Assembly (NCBI GenBank): GCA_905160935.1 | Contig: CAJHZI010000294.1 | Span: forward strand, 599,501-663,500 | Length of the DNA stretch: 64,000 nt | Reading direction: 5' to 3' | DNA from: Enchytraeus crypticus | Taxonomy: Eukaryota > Annelida > Clitellata > Enchytraeida > Enchytraeidae | Notes under the pieces: model-generated | Seen by the model: the letters and a program-made list of their open reading frames with translations, nothing else | Told to the model about the DNA's origin: nothing | The model's database searches: none | Translations under genes and position numbers: made by a program | In this document: in pieces, positions 51,909-63,510 of the stretch | How positions within the stretch are numbered: position 1 is the first letter of the stretch | Layout: the number at the start of each line of letters is the position of its first letter

Positions 51909-52582
51909 CAGTGCTGTACTTGTAAAAACTGAAGTGGCGAAGCTATCGATATAAAATGCAAAGTTGCTGACGAAATATTTAATCTCAAGGGGGGGGGGGG
52001 GGGAAACTCAAGGTGAACGCATTTAGCGGGAGACTACAAGGGGGTTTGGGCTCTGGGGTCCAGGGTTAAACCCACCGGTGGGGCTCAGGGGGCGAAACCC
52101 GCTTTAGTTGAAAATGTGCATATTTTAATTTTTAAAAACTCAATGTGGAGTCACTTTGTTCTCTCTGAAACGGGCTAATAGTTTCTAAAAACTGATCAAA
52201 TTTTGCAGCTTAATAACACTATCAATTTAGAACATATCAGTACAAATTTTGCACTGCTTCTAATGAAAGAAACGACTGTTCTTCAAGATACCATTAGCAG
52301 AATACATAAGTGACGTATTCATTATTGCAAATAGATAACATTTTACTTTGCATGTAGCATCTATAAATATATGCCAAGTAAATTTTGCAGCTACAGCCCG
52401 AACAAGGCAGGGGAATGATGAGCTACAGGCTGAATGGCATTGTTACAACTTAGTTGCATAAGCCTCTTCTCAAAATCCTTACATCTAGTATTTGCAATCT
52501 CTGTAACTCCGTTATTATATGTGTAAATTAGTGTTTAATGATTTGAACTTCATAAATCGTCGCGTTACGGCCTTATATATAT
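51905..52582. other. Spacer with a G-run
   Basis: A run of about 14 G near 51990 is followed by GGGTTTGGGCTCTGGGGTCC-type G-rich sequence (51980-52100), which could form a G-quadruplex. No gene is seen. Confidence 0.5.
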
Positions 52583-52632
52583 AAAGCCGTCCCTGACATT
52601 GCCTTATGGCGATGAACCGGACGTTAAATTCT
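52583..52632 (+). repeat. SINE family A tail
   Basis: GCCGTCCCTGACATTGCCTT and GATGAACCGGACGTTAAATT match the 3' half of the SINE at 19632. Confidence 0.5.
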
Positions 52633-52649
52633 TATTGATTGATTTGTTG

Positions 52650-52683
52650 ATATATATATATATATACAGTATATATATTTACA

Positions 52684-52730
<47 letters not shown>
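52650..52730. repeat. (TA)n microsatellite
   Basis: Two TA tracts separated by CAGTATATATATTTACAG. Confidence 0.9.
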
Positions 52731-52735
<5 letters not shown>

Positions 52736-53060
52736 TCTTATGTTCATCATTTCTTGGTAGAAAACACACACAGATACAATTACATTGCAACACGCGACAC
52801 AACAGCATACATATAAAAGGTGCACATAAAAGTATCACAGTTTCAATATTTTCACATACTATGCAATAATTAAAAAAGAACATTTTTAGAATAGCGCCAA
52901 AATTTATAACGAATACTCAAATAGTTATTAGAACGGAGCGCGCTCCTGCTTTATCAGCTCAGACAGCGGAGCTCCGCCCAGTGAGAAGTGACGGAGCGGC
53001 GCTCTGGCACCAAAAGGAACTCAACTATAGCACTGTATATATACATAAAAAACATAACGG
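52731..53060. other. Spacer
   Basis: A local GC-rich patch near 52935-53010 (GGAGCGCGCTCC, GGAGCTCCGCCC, GGAGCGGCGCTC) contains short palindromes. No gene is seen. Confidence 0.4.
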
Positions 53061-53332
53061 CACACTGGGTCAGGAAGCGCGGATGCTTGTTTAAGACCCA
53101 TTTTCTCCTTCCTCTCCATGGTTATTAGTAATCGTTGCCTTTTAATGGCGCATCAATTGCAGCCGGCTCGGATTTAAGAATAACCTTCCATCACCCTGGG
53201 ATTTTTTCCTTTCTAAGCTTTAACCAACACTCGGTCTTCCAAGGTGGTCACCCACAAAGTACTAACCGAGGTCGATGGAGCTTAACTTCGATAATTGACG
53301 CGCAACTAAACCAAGTGCGCTAATCCCGCCGT
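53061..53332 (-). repeat. 5S-rRNA-derived SINE, second copy
   Basis: The inverse of 6741-7015. On the minus strand it reads 5S-like AAGTTAAGCTCCATCGACC, GTTAGTACTTTGTGGGTGAC, then the shared body ending CGCTTCCTGACCCAGTGTG. It is closer to 5S rRNA than the first copy. Confidence 0.85.
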
Positions 53333-54047
53333 CATATATGCCCTATATCGACAGATTTTATATCTTAACAAAATTCAGATTCCAATATGTATTCCTCTTC
53401 CTGCACATGACTTATAAATGACTTATCACCACAGTAACTCAGTAGCATTAGTTTGGGCCTACTGTACATGCAGTATTTGGCTTATCTTATGGAGAGTTGC
53501 AACAAGTCCAGTAACATTAGAGTCTAAGTACGCAATGAGCAAGTCAAAGACTAACTGCAACGGTGATAAGAAAGTCTAAATTCAAGTCCAAGTCCAATGG
53601 AAAAGTTCAAGTCCGAATCTAAGTTAAAGCCCTCAGGATGCAAGTCCAATTCCAAGTCCATAATGCGATTAAAAAGCTTCGAATAATCGCATATAGATTT
53701 ACCCATACCTAGTGCAAATATTTTGAATTGAGAAATAAATGTCCGTATTAAATATTCTCATCGGCTAAGTCATACACAATCTTCATTAGCTGACAATTAA
53801 TTATTTACAAAACAAAGGTTGAACTGTTACGAGTCAACTTGTCACATTATCCTAGTCAATCAACTTATCGTACAATCATTAAACTTCAATCCTGATCAAT
53901 CAATTTATCTATCAATATTCGTCACTTCTTGTCTTAGCAATCAAATTATCATTTGATAGTGACAGATTTCAATAAAAAAGAGTACGTAGCACTCTATCTG
54001 ACATCATAGATCTGCAAGGCTTCATAAATACACCCTTGGCTAATTAC
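53333..54047. other. Spacer
   Basis: CAAGTCCAAGTCC-type low-order repeats occur near 53580-53660. No gene is seen. Confidence 0.4.
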
Positions 54048-54394
54048 TAGAGATGGGAATCGAACCGAACCCGAACCCAGACTCTGACCGAATCCGAACC
54101 GAACCCAGACTCTGACCGAACCGAACCCAAACCCAGACTCTGGCCGAACCTGAACCGAACTCTAACCCTGGCTTCGTCCAAACCAAACTGATCTCTTGAA
54201 GTTTCTTTCTCCTTCGCCAGCTTGAGGAGAAATTAACAATTTTCTTTTCAGCTATTTTTAAAAGGCATTAAGATATTATGGAGAATGTTTGACATTATAT
54301 AAAGATAATAAGAACAATACATAAATACATTAGTTTTTGTATTTCCATGTCTTACAGCATCTAACAGCATATATTCAGGTGAGGCTGGTTCCGA

Positions 54395-54628
54395 CACAAG
54401 TTTTTAAATTAATAACAGATAGCGATGCAAAGGAATGGTAGCGGGAAGCTAGACTGGTCTATAGAATATAATGGATAGTTTGAATGATACGGCATTGAAA
54501 TATGGAATTAAGATTAACATCAAAGAGACAAAAGTGATGAGAGTATCCCTGAATAGAGGTGAAGGCAATATTATAATAAATGTTACGAAATTGGAGCAGA
54601 TAAGGAGTTTCAAATATTTAGGTCATAC
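54395..54628 (+). mobile_element. LINE-D segment carried by the hAT (left part)
   Basis: SLNDTALKYGIKINIKETKV-type coding sequence up to the insertion point in 'TTTAGGTCATACTA'. It continues at 57583. Confidence 0.7.
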
Positions 54629-55686
54629 TACACCGTGTTTTTTATAGCTGATACCCCAAATTATTTTAACAATAAAGTCGTAAGAAGGGGACAGATGTTC
54701 TTGAAATTTACAGTACTTGACCAGCAGCCAATTCTACCAAACATAGAGAAATTTCGTTTGAATATTTTTAATAACGTGAAAGTTCTAGTTTTGTGAATAG
54801 GAGAGGGGTCAGTTAAGAAATTTCCAATACAGGATTACGAGCTTGTTACACGAAGCGTAAAATTATATCTATAAAAATAATAGCGAACACGTCACAAAAT
54901 TTCAGCAAATAGTATTTTGAAGAGCGAACACTTCTTTTAAAATGACGTAAAATACGTGCTGATATGTTCTTAATTGATAAAATTATTGAACTTTTAATGC
55001 ATGCATTGCATATCTGGGTACAACTGCTATCACCGCAAGCACTGCCGCGGCGTCCTCTAGCGCCACAGTTAAAATAACTTCTTGTTTATTCTCTTAATGC
55101 AATGCATGCATAAAAAGCACGTATTTTACGTCGTTTTGAAAAGAAATGATTGCTCTTCAAAACAGCTTTAGCAGAAATTTTATATTGCGTGTTAGATGGT
55201 ATTTTTATAGAGATAATCTACGCTAAATGTAACACGCCCGTAATCCTATAATTAGACATTTCTTATCTGACCCCTCTCCTATTCGCGAAACTGTAACTTT
55301 CACGTTATTAAATATATTCAAACGAAATTTCTCTATGTTTTGTAGAATCGGCTGCTGGTGAAGTAGTGTAAATTTCGGGTGCATTAACTTAGCTCCCCCA
55401 CCATAGAATTTTAAAAATCAAATCATATCAGCGTTTTGGGCTCGTTTTGGGCTGAAATGGGCCGTTGAAATTTCGTTTTGGGCTAGCACCGTTTCAGAGT
55501 TATTAATGATTCTTTGGTGGGGGGGGCTAAGTTAATGCTAGCCCCCCCCACCACCTCCGATTTCAATAAAACTTATACCATCGTTTTGAGCTCGTTTTGG
55601 GCTGAAATGGGCCGTTGAAATTTCGTTTTGGGCTAGCACCGTTTCGGAGTTATTCCTGATTATATGGTGGGGGCTCGCATTAATTT

Positions 55687-55691
55687 GTATA

Positions 55692-55761
<70 letters not shown>

Positions 55762-55784
55762 TTTCTATATATATATATATATAG

Positions 55785-55834
<50 letters not shown>

Positions 55835-55844
55835 ATATATTATA

Positions 55845-55875
<31 letters not shown>

Positions 55876-55880
55876 TATAA
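55687..55880. repeat. (TA)n microsatellite cluster
   Basis: Long TA tracts with few interruptions. YIYIYI-type reading frames here are artefacts. Confidence 0.95.
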
Positions 55881-56614
55881 GTATAGCTGTAGATGTAACA
55901 CTGGAAAATTACTTTTCATTGAATGGTGGTTAATTACAGATTACTTGAAAATGATACTATACATATCGTTTGTTATGTCCGGATCACTGAAGAATAAACC
56001 AACTGTTAACTGATTTTGTAGTGAAACTGAGTAAGGCAACGGGAAGTCACCACGACTTAGCGCAGCATGTTCAATATCTAGTTATCTAGTTGAGATGTTG
56101 ATTATTTAAATGTACTTTTAAGACGGCATTTTGACAGAACTCAATAGAGATAAATACATATCATTCTGTCGACACAAAATTGAAATATGATTTCCTTAGA
56201 TATTTCGTATATTCTGCCTTGCTAGTTTTTCTACTAATTTTACATTTTAGACAAACTTTGAAGTAAGAGTCCTTTACTTCCAACTGAATATGAAATGCTT
56301 AATTAACATGGATTGTGTTATATAAATGTTATATCTTGATAATTTCATACGTAGAAAAGAGACTAGTAGTTAATATCGATAAAGTCAGTATACATTATCA
56401 AACAGAAAATCAACAATTAACGGTGAAATATTGATTGAACTACTGCCTTTGTGGCAGTATATTTACAGAATATTATTTCACAGTAAGCTAGCTTCCACTA
56501 TTTTTGCAAATAATATTTTATAACTCGATTCAGGGACTCCCTGTACCATTCCACCATCTCTATAGGCCTATTTGAAATTGTTCTGCACCGCTCACCCTGC
56601 ACAATTATATTTAC

Positions 56615-57232
56615 TCATTGCAGGATATATAATAATAAATTGCACTGAATTAACTTTGATCGTGAGCAAATCTGGACATTCTTACTCAGATCATTGTAGC
56701 ATTCCCAATGATCTCCTAATCGTCGGCTAAATGCTACGTAGGGTCCAATGCTGGATAACTTGACAGATCCGTAATTTGAAAAGCCAACTGCGCCGGCCAG
56801 CATATATTATTTGTCCTGAAGGTTTAATTGTGTAGGAATATCTCCCAAGGCCACTACAACATCGGTAGCAATGTCAGATGTTCTTGAAGAGATTAATAAA
56901 GGTTCAATTATTAGCGAAGAAGAAAGTTCCCAACAGTGCTCTCTTTGAGAATCACAACCCGCGCATTTGCTTCTGTTGAGTGTAATCTGGTTGGTGATAT
57001 TTTCTTGAATTCTGCATAAATTCCCCTCAGTTAAGGTTATGCTTATGACAGCTTGTGTATAAGAATAGTTTCCCGCGCAAGTAGAGTTTGTCACGCAAGT
57101 TGCTGTTTCTCTATTGCAAAGAGGAACTGGCAGAATTTTTGACACCATATCTTTTGCTGTGCACTCTACTGACACTTGTATTAACCCTAGCTGTAAATAA
57201 GTAAGAGTAACTAGTTCGCGAAGAAGTAACAT
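56615..57232 (-). pseudogene. Cysteine-containing fragment, possibly USP-like end, in the foldback element
   Basis: One frame of about 205 codons is broken only by a TAA at 56807-56809. The part after the stop, YMLAGAVGFSNYGS ... IGPYVAFSRRLGDHWECYND, resembles the C-terminal histidine box of ubiquitin-specific proteases ('GHYxAxxRxxxxWxxYND'), but the catalytic histidine would be proline. The upstream part has several cysteines (CVTNSTCAGNYSYT; CAGCDSQREHC) and is not recognised. It may be a captured host gene piece. The family call is tentative. Confidence 0.35.
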
Positions 57233-57582
57233 CCGAAGTCTGTATGTTCGAGAAGTGACCCCTTTGACAGCAATCTCCTTAATTAATTGAAGTAATTTTT
57301 CTTACTGTAAACGGAGGTGGTGGGGGGCTAAGTTAATTCTAGCCCACACCAAAGAATTATGAATAACTCCGAAACGGTGCTAGCCCAAAACGAAATTTCA
57401 ACGGCCCATTTCAGCCCAAAACCCAAAACGAGCCCAGAACGCTGATATGATTTGATTTTTAAAATTCCATGGTGGGGGGGGGGGTCTAAGTTAATGCACC
57501 CGTAAATTTCAAGAACATCGGTCAACTTCTTGCGACTTTATTGTTGAAACAATTTGGGGTATCAGCTATAAAAAACAGTGTA

Positions 57583-57850
57583 TTACAGATGATGGGAGAT
57601 GTGAGACTGCAATATATAGTAGGATTGCACAAGCAAAAGAAGTCTTCGATAATAGGAAAGAACTTTTAACAAAAGGCCTAAAGAAAGACACTAAGATAAG
57701 GATAGCGAAAACCTTGGTATGAACCACGCTATTTTATGGATGTGAAACATGGACATGAAGGAAAGAAAATATCAAGAGCCTAGAGGCATTGGAAATGTGG
57801 ATATGGAAATTGGAAAGGATTAGCTGGACTCAAATAAACTATTAGTTTCA
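57583..57850 (+). pseudogene. LINE-D segment, continuation after the insertion
   Basis: ITDDGRCETAIYSRIAQAKE, LFYGCETWT and LEALEMWIWKLERISWT-like words continue the LINE-D frame from 54628. Confidence 0.75.
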
Positions 57851-57866
57851 AATTTGAAACCCTAAG

Positions 57867-58151
57867 AAACCTATGTGGCCCATCAACTCTCTCGCATCAG
57901 ACTTTATTGACGAAATAGGCAGGAGGACCAGCGCCATTACTGGTGATAAGCGCGAAAAATCTTTTCTGTGGCAGCGACTGTCTATTGCTCTCCAGCGATT
58001 CAATGCAGTCTGCTTCAGTGGCACTTTGGATAAAGCGGCTTCCCAGAGTGCAGAGGAATTATTTTAATCGCTTTTTAAAAAACTTTTAATTAAATAAAGT
58101 CTCTTTTATCTTATTTTTAGCCCAGGGCCCTTTACAGCCCAGGGCATTAAA
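57867..58151 (+). mobile_element. LINE-alpha 3' end insertion with 10-bp target duplication
   Basis: A 5'-truncated copy encodes NSLASDFIDEIGRRTSAITG through FLWQRLSIALQRFNAV to a stop, then the AGGGCCCTTTACAGCCC hairpin tail. AAACCCTAAG at 57857-57866 and 58152-58161 is its target duplication. The uninterrupted site is visible in the other hAT copy near 62512. Confidence 0.85.
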
Positions 58152-58400
58152 AAACCCTAAGATAAATTCTGAAGTTTATTACTGGTTCAGTTGATTGCAA
58201 AAGGTATATAATTATTGTGATAATTTTTCTGTGGAAGTACAAATGTTTTCAAAATCGTCCTTATTTAACATTTTTATGTTCATAAATTACGCTTTGTATC
58301 TGAAATATTTGATTAACGTAGATATTCTGGCTTAACGTAGATAAGTTGTAACCAGTTCTAACAGTTGTTTACCATTTCTTGTAAATTTAAGAATAGGCCT

Positions 58401-58649
58401 AATAATTTCGTGCATCGTTGAACTTAAATGAGGAAGACTATATTTTTGTTGTAATAGTGAAATTAAATGTTAAATAAATTTATTTCATTCTTCAAAACTT
58501 TACATGACCTTTGATCATCAGTCAGCGGCGCACGTCTGTGCGCGACACAGCTATTCACTGTATTTACTATATTAATTAACTACCCAACTGTAGCAATTCC
58601 ACCGAGTGACTGATTAAATGCTTTATTATATCAGGGGAGGCCCTGATTG
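58401..58649. other. Spacer
   Basis: No gene or clear repeat. Confidence 0.4.
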
Positions 58650-58797
58650 ACTAGAGCAGCCTTGTAGTGGTAAAGCTAATGTTAACTTCAGTTTCCTCAT
58701 CCGAAAGCGATGTCAGTGACGGGCGAGCATAGGATTTGAATCCCGCACATACGGATCCGCGGTCGAATATCTTATCGACTTCGCCACTGGCTACAAC
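58650..58797 (-). repeat. tRNA-derived SINE, family A, best copy
   Basis: On the minus strand: GCCAGTGGCGAAGTCGATAAG (box A region), GGGATTCAAATCC (box B), CCCGTCACTGACATCGCTTT and a GTTAAC end. Confidence 0.78.
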
Positions 58798-58929
58798 CGT
58801 TGCTAGCTAGTGGCTAGGTTTGTGGAATTAAAGCTGTCTAATTATTCCTTGAAAACGACAACTTTCTCTAGATAGTCTCCGCATAGCTGCCGAAAATGAT
58901 CAGCCTTTTATACAGATAGCAAGAAATAT

Positions 58930-60120
58930 AGGCCGGTGGCAACAGGAAGAACTAAATTAACAGAGACATAACCCGCAAGTGTGCAAATTAAAACTCAAAT
59001 CGAAACTTCCACAGAAAAACATAATATAGTCTGCGTCGTGTGCAATTAAATTGGATCTAATTTAAACTCACTGCAATGTGGGTCTTGCGAACTGTTTTAC
59101 CATTTCAATTGCTGTGGAATGAAACCGTACAGCATGATTACAATGATAATGAATTGAGTCGTAAAATATGCCTAGATGATATGAAAAATCATATTAATAA
59201 ATTGCGAGAATCTGTTGCGGCACTTGAAAAGAAAGAAATCCAAATCCAAAACAAAGGAAAACGGCCTCAAAGAACAGTGTAGACTGTCCTATGTTCTCAT
59301 TGCATTTACACCACGGCTCAAAATGTAGATGATGTACATGCACACGTAGACACTATGGATACATATAATAATAATAATATATTATTATTATTATTATTAA
59401 TATTACTAATATTAATAATAATATTAATATTAATATTAATAATAAAGGTTTAACGTCCGTTTCCTCATACAATATGTTCAAGTTACATGAAATCAAGTGA
59501 GCCAGAATAATCTAAGCTACGATAACGCTGTTAAACTTGTTCAAGAATCTATTACTGAAGTAAACTTTCTAACAGAAGAATGTAATTGCCTGTAGTTTAC
59601 AAGAAAATGTTGGTACTTATGAAGCTGGTGCATTTAGTCAACTATTTGAATAAAATCTCGGGAGTAAAGCCTTTTATACAACCGAAGGTACTAAGAGGTT
59701 GGGAAAAGCTCCTAGTACCTGGTAAGGGTGTCAGAAAGCTGCTGGTAAGATTATCATCGGTGAAGGTATCGATTGACATTCAGCAAAGAACCTAAGAAAT
59801 CATGTAACGCCTACATGCCGAATAACGTCTATATTAATCTCACTCAAGACGAGGCAAAGTTTACATTTGAGAGTAGACAGTCCAAAATAAATAGAATGAA
59901 AGAAGGGAATAAAGAACGTGCTAACAAGCTATACCTGCTATACAGTTTCCATTGTAAATCAGTTCAAATTATATAAAAAATCTATCTCCTTTGTAAATAG
60001 ATCGAGAAGAACCAATGTTACTTCAACTGATCCTACTGTACTATGGATAATCAACAATGACCAAGAGATTAATCGTATTCATCGGCTCATTCAAACTGTA
60101 CGAAAAACTTAAAGTATCCA
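58930..60120 (+). pseudogene. Decayed LINE ORF1 with PHD-like finger
   Basis: Around 59030-59130 a broken frame gives VCVVCN ... LQCGSCELFYHFNCCGM, the cysteine/histidine spacing of the PHD finger of some CR1-type ORF1 proteins, followed by a coiled-coil KLRESVAALEKKE. Frames at 59586-60112 are short and interrupted by a (TAA)n tract near 59365-59440. Confidence 0.5.
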
Positions 60121-61300
60121 CTATCATTAAGATAATAAAGGGCGCAAATGATTCAACATTATCTCCCTCTAAATTAAATTAGATGTAAATGCGCGAGAGT
60201 TTAAGTCACATTCAACAAACTCAACAACAACGGTGGACTTGCAATTACTAATTCACAACCTTTAACCGTTAATTGACTAATTCGGCCCAGTATTGTAGGA
60301 AACAAATCGATTGAAGCAATCTGGAATAATCAACCTAAGGAAATGCTACCGTTTGCATACTTTAATGCAAGTAGTCTAAAGAATAATCTATCAGACTTAT
60401 ATCGTCTAAATTATTGTGAAACATCAGCGCATATCGTGAAACATCAGCGCATATCACTTGTGTCAAGGAGTCTTAGTGAAATGAGTCTACATGTATAACG
60501 GACTCTTTGATCGACCGAAAAGAGTGGTCTGCTGTATTTAAAATATTATACATGTAGAAGTGACAGGAAGGAAAATTAGACGGAGCGTCTTCGTCCTCAT
60601 ATAGGCCTATAAGTTAATTGAACTAAAGCGAATCTGTCAAAAAATGGACTCCTTCAAACTTAGCGGGTAAGTTTGTTTTAATTTTATTGTTTATGTTTGT
60701 TTTGATTATCTTTGTTTGATAATACTCATATATATATGATATTGTTTGCTACTTCTACATGGTATTGAATTATACAATAACTTTGTTTCAGTAGTTAGGA
60801 AACGTACGAAAATTAAATCTATTAATTCTGAATGTGGAGACATTCAACTGTCTTGGTATTTATTGTCTATAAGTGGCCCCCCACCTAAATTATTGATTAG
60901 TGCGGAGGAGCTTGGGCACCCGGGGCCCTAAAGAGTCGCCGCGCCTGACCATAATTATAAATAATTAAAAATAATTATGCAATAATAGACATAATTATAC
61001 TCAATATGAAGCGTTAATGGCTTCAAAAGTCAATAATTTGTATTAAAAATGGCTTAATAGATAGAGACAGGGAATTAAACAATTAACTGAAATAGTGGAA
61101 TTTTGAAGTGTAAAAAAAGTGTTTTGTGATTAGTTTAAAGACGCTCCATATTGTTTACAGTTATAGTATAATGATGTATAAATATCAATTATAGCATAAT
61201 TAATTATGTATACTTATTATTTCTTACATCTCGAAACAATCATGATCGCCTACTTAACGAATTAACCATATTAATCATAATCAACTCTGACAAATAATTT
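60121..61300. other. Spacer, probably LINE remnants
   Basis: A short duplication (GTGAAACATCAGCGCATATC twice near 60418-60450). No open gene is seen. Confidence 0.4.
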
Positions 61301-61304
61301 AAAA

Positions 61305-61541
61305 ATGTCTTAGTTGGTTCCCCGTTGCCTTCTTCAGATCTCAGCATTGTCGCCTCTTACGACATTTGCATTTAACGGTTGGTCTATTCTTCAGCGTATC
61401 GGGCGTATCACGGGAAATAGTTATAATAAAAGTGCTATTTTTCCAAAGCAACATGTAATAAACACTTTACAGCTACATATAAGACAGAGAAGAGTGGAGG
61501 CGTTATATATCATGGACCTACCCGTACCTACCCGTAGGCAG

Positions 61542-61590
<49 letters not shown>

Positions 61591-61592
61591 TG
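61305..61592 (+). repeat. Repeat C end joined to a LINE-D tail with (GA)n
   Basis: CGTTGCCTTCTTCAG and CGCCTCTTACGACATTTGC (C-like) are followed by GGAGGCGTTATATATCATGG and (GAGA) at 61548-61582. Confidence 0.6.
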
Positions 61593-61825
61593 TACGTCTA
61601 AGGTATTGATAAGGCATTGCCTCCTTTTCTGAAGTTATTAATTTTTTATCCATAGATTGCTCTTAAGGGATCGTGAAAACAAATTCTTACAGTAAATATG
61701 TACCATGAACCTGCCACAGAACACTAGAGAAAAATTATAACTGGAAATCATTATAGCTACAATTATAATGTATGAGTGGCGAGGTTATAATTGGTACCAC
61801 AGAATAGGCTAAAGGGTATATTTAC

Positions 61826-63275
61826 TAGAGATGGGAGTCGAACCGAACTCGAACCGAACCGAACCCTAAAATCTAGAATTTTGACCGAACCGAACTCGAA
61901 CCCAGACTCTGACTGAACCCGAACCGAACCCGAACCCAGACTCTGGCAGAACCGAACTGAACCAAACTCTTGTAGTTCCTTTCTTCTTCACCAGCCTGAC
62001 ATTAAATAAAGATAGTAAGAACAATACAAATATATACTAGTTTTTGCATTTACATGTCTTGCAGTATCTAACAGCATATATTCAGGTAAGGCTGGTTCCG
62101 ACACAAATTTTAAAATGGTAGCGGTACAAAGGAATGGTAGCGGGAAGCGAGACGGGCCTACAGAAGATAATGGATAGTCTGAATGATACGGTGGATAGTC
62201 TGAATGATACGGCATTGCAATATGGAATGAAGATTAGAAGCAAAGAAACAAAAGTGATGAGAGTATTCCATAAAATCTGAAAATGCTTGACTCGATATAG
62301 GTGGATTTGTTCTTGTTAAGTTCAAATTATGAATTTTTTTCTAATTTTAGTGTGCTACCTTAATATATTTACAGTCATATTTACAAATAATTATATTTGA
62401 CATTCTATATGTGTTAAGGCTATCTGGAATAAATAATTTTGCACCATAACAATGCAATAATTTCATAGCTATTTTCGTAACTTCATAATTGATCTTAGAG
62501 TTTAAAATTTGAAACCCTAAGGTAAATTATGAAGCTTATTACTGGTCAGTTGATAGCAAAGGGTGTATATTATGATCATTTTTCTATGGAAGTACACGTG
62601 TTTACCAAATCATCTTTATTTGACAAGTTTATGTTAAAAATTGCACCTTGTCTGTGAAATATTGGATCAAAGTTTAGCCAAGACTTTTCCACTTAATTAT
62701 AAATATATCTAATATTTAGGCATATAGTGACAAAAAAATTAAAAATTGATGAAGTATTCTATTTGCTCGTTATAATCAAGGAGAATATTTCAGATACAAT
62801 AATATTGCTAAATATCTATATTATGAACATTTGTCGGTCAACTTACAATATTTTAAGAAATGTACAGGAATAAATATCACTTCTCTCCTTTTTTCATCGT
62901 CATATTTTTACCCAGGTGAAAAAAGGTGGCAGCTATTATGACTTAATGAATTTTAAAGCATATTTACCATAAATCATTTTAAACATGTTTATCATAACCA
63001 TGATTATTATAATTAAAGTTAAAACAATTGCAACATTATCCAAATCAAACCATTTCGAACTCGAATCGAACTCTTGCGAGTGGGAAAGTAAGCCGAACCC
63101 GAACCGAACCCGAACCCTTGTTAGAACCGAACCCGAACCGAACTTTCATTTTCAACGAACCGAACCGAACTCTCAAATTGTCAACTGCTAACCGAACCCC
63201 AACCGAACCGAACTTTCATTTTCTACGAACAGAACCGAACCCGAACTCTGGAAAGTCATAAAATTCCCATCTCTA
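61826..63275. mobile_element. Intact non-autonomous hAT element (1450 bp)
   Basis: TIRs TAGAGATGGG/CCCATCTCTA are flanked by a perfect 8-bp duplication, ATATTTAC (61818-61825 and 63276-63283). Both ends carry (CGAACC)n-type minisatellite blocks (61838-61960 and 63055-63245). The middle holds a LINE-D fragment (about 61995-62275) and no transposase. Confidence 0.9.
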
Positions 63276-63374
63276 ATATTTACCTAATTATGATTTAACG
63301 CTCCAGATTACATACATACGACTATAAATACATACGTAGTCATCAACTTCAGCTAATAGATATGTGTTCTGCTT

Positions 63375-63510
63375 AGAGTTTATGAATGTTTATGAAGAGT
63401 TTATGAAGAGTTTATGAATAGTTTATGAATAGTTTATGAATAGTTAATGAATAGTTTATGAAGAGTTTATGAAGAGTTTATGAAGAGTTTATGAAGAGTT
63501 TATGAATGTT
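63375..63510. repeat. 11-bp tandem repeat AGTTTATGAAG
   Basis: About a dozen units with AAG/AAT variants. Confidence 0.9.

Larger units (their letters stand above)
54631..57580. mobile_element. 2950-bp TA-flanked foldback element
   Basis: It starts CACCGTGTTTTTTATAGCTG and ends with the inverse, TAGCTATAAAAAACAGTG-like; TA lies at 54629-54630 and 57581-57582, and removing it rejoins the LINE frame. The first ~740 bp (54631-55370) form a second, internal palindrome. Inside are three copies of a block with AAATCAAATCATATCAGCG and CGTTTTGGGCTAGCACCG (about 55396, 55550 and, inverted, 57320-57500), and (TA)n at 55687-55880. A cellular-looking coding segment lies at 56615-57232. Confidence 0.8.
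54048..58400. mobile_element. hAT element copy 1 with nested insertions, right end not found
   Basis: It starts TAGAGATGGGAATCGAACC and a (GAACC/CGAACC)n block, then a LINE-D segment, exactly as in the intact copy at 61826-63275. The right half (57583-58400) shares CTGAAGTTTATTACTGGT with 62530. Two later insertions interrupt it: 54631-57580 and 57867-58151. Confidence 0.75.

Noticed and set aside
55538..56013. Long YIYIYI reading frames on both strands
   Set aside because: They are translations of (TA)n microsatellites.
58650..58797. tRNA gene
   Set aside because: Box A and B are present, but I could not fold a full cloverleaf and the sequence is repeated with a SINE body.
63028..63261. 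RTEPEPNP-type repeat proteins
   Set aside because: They translate the (CGAACC)n block of the hAT element.
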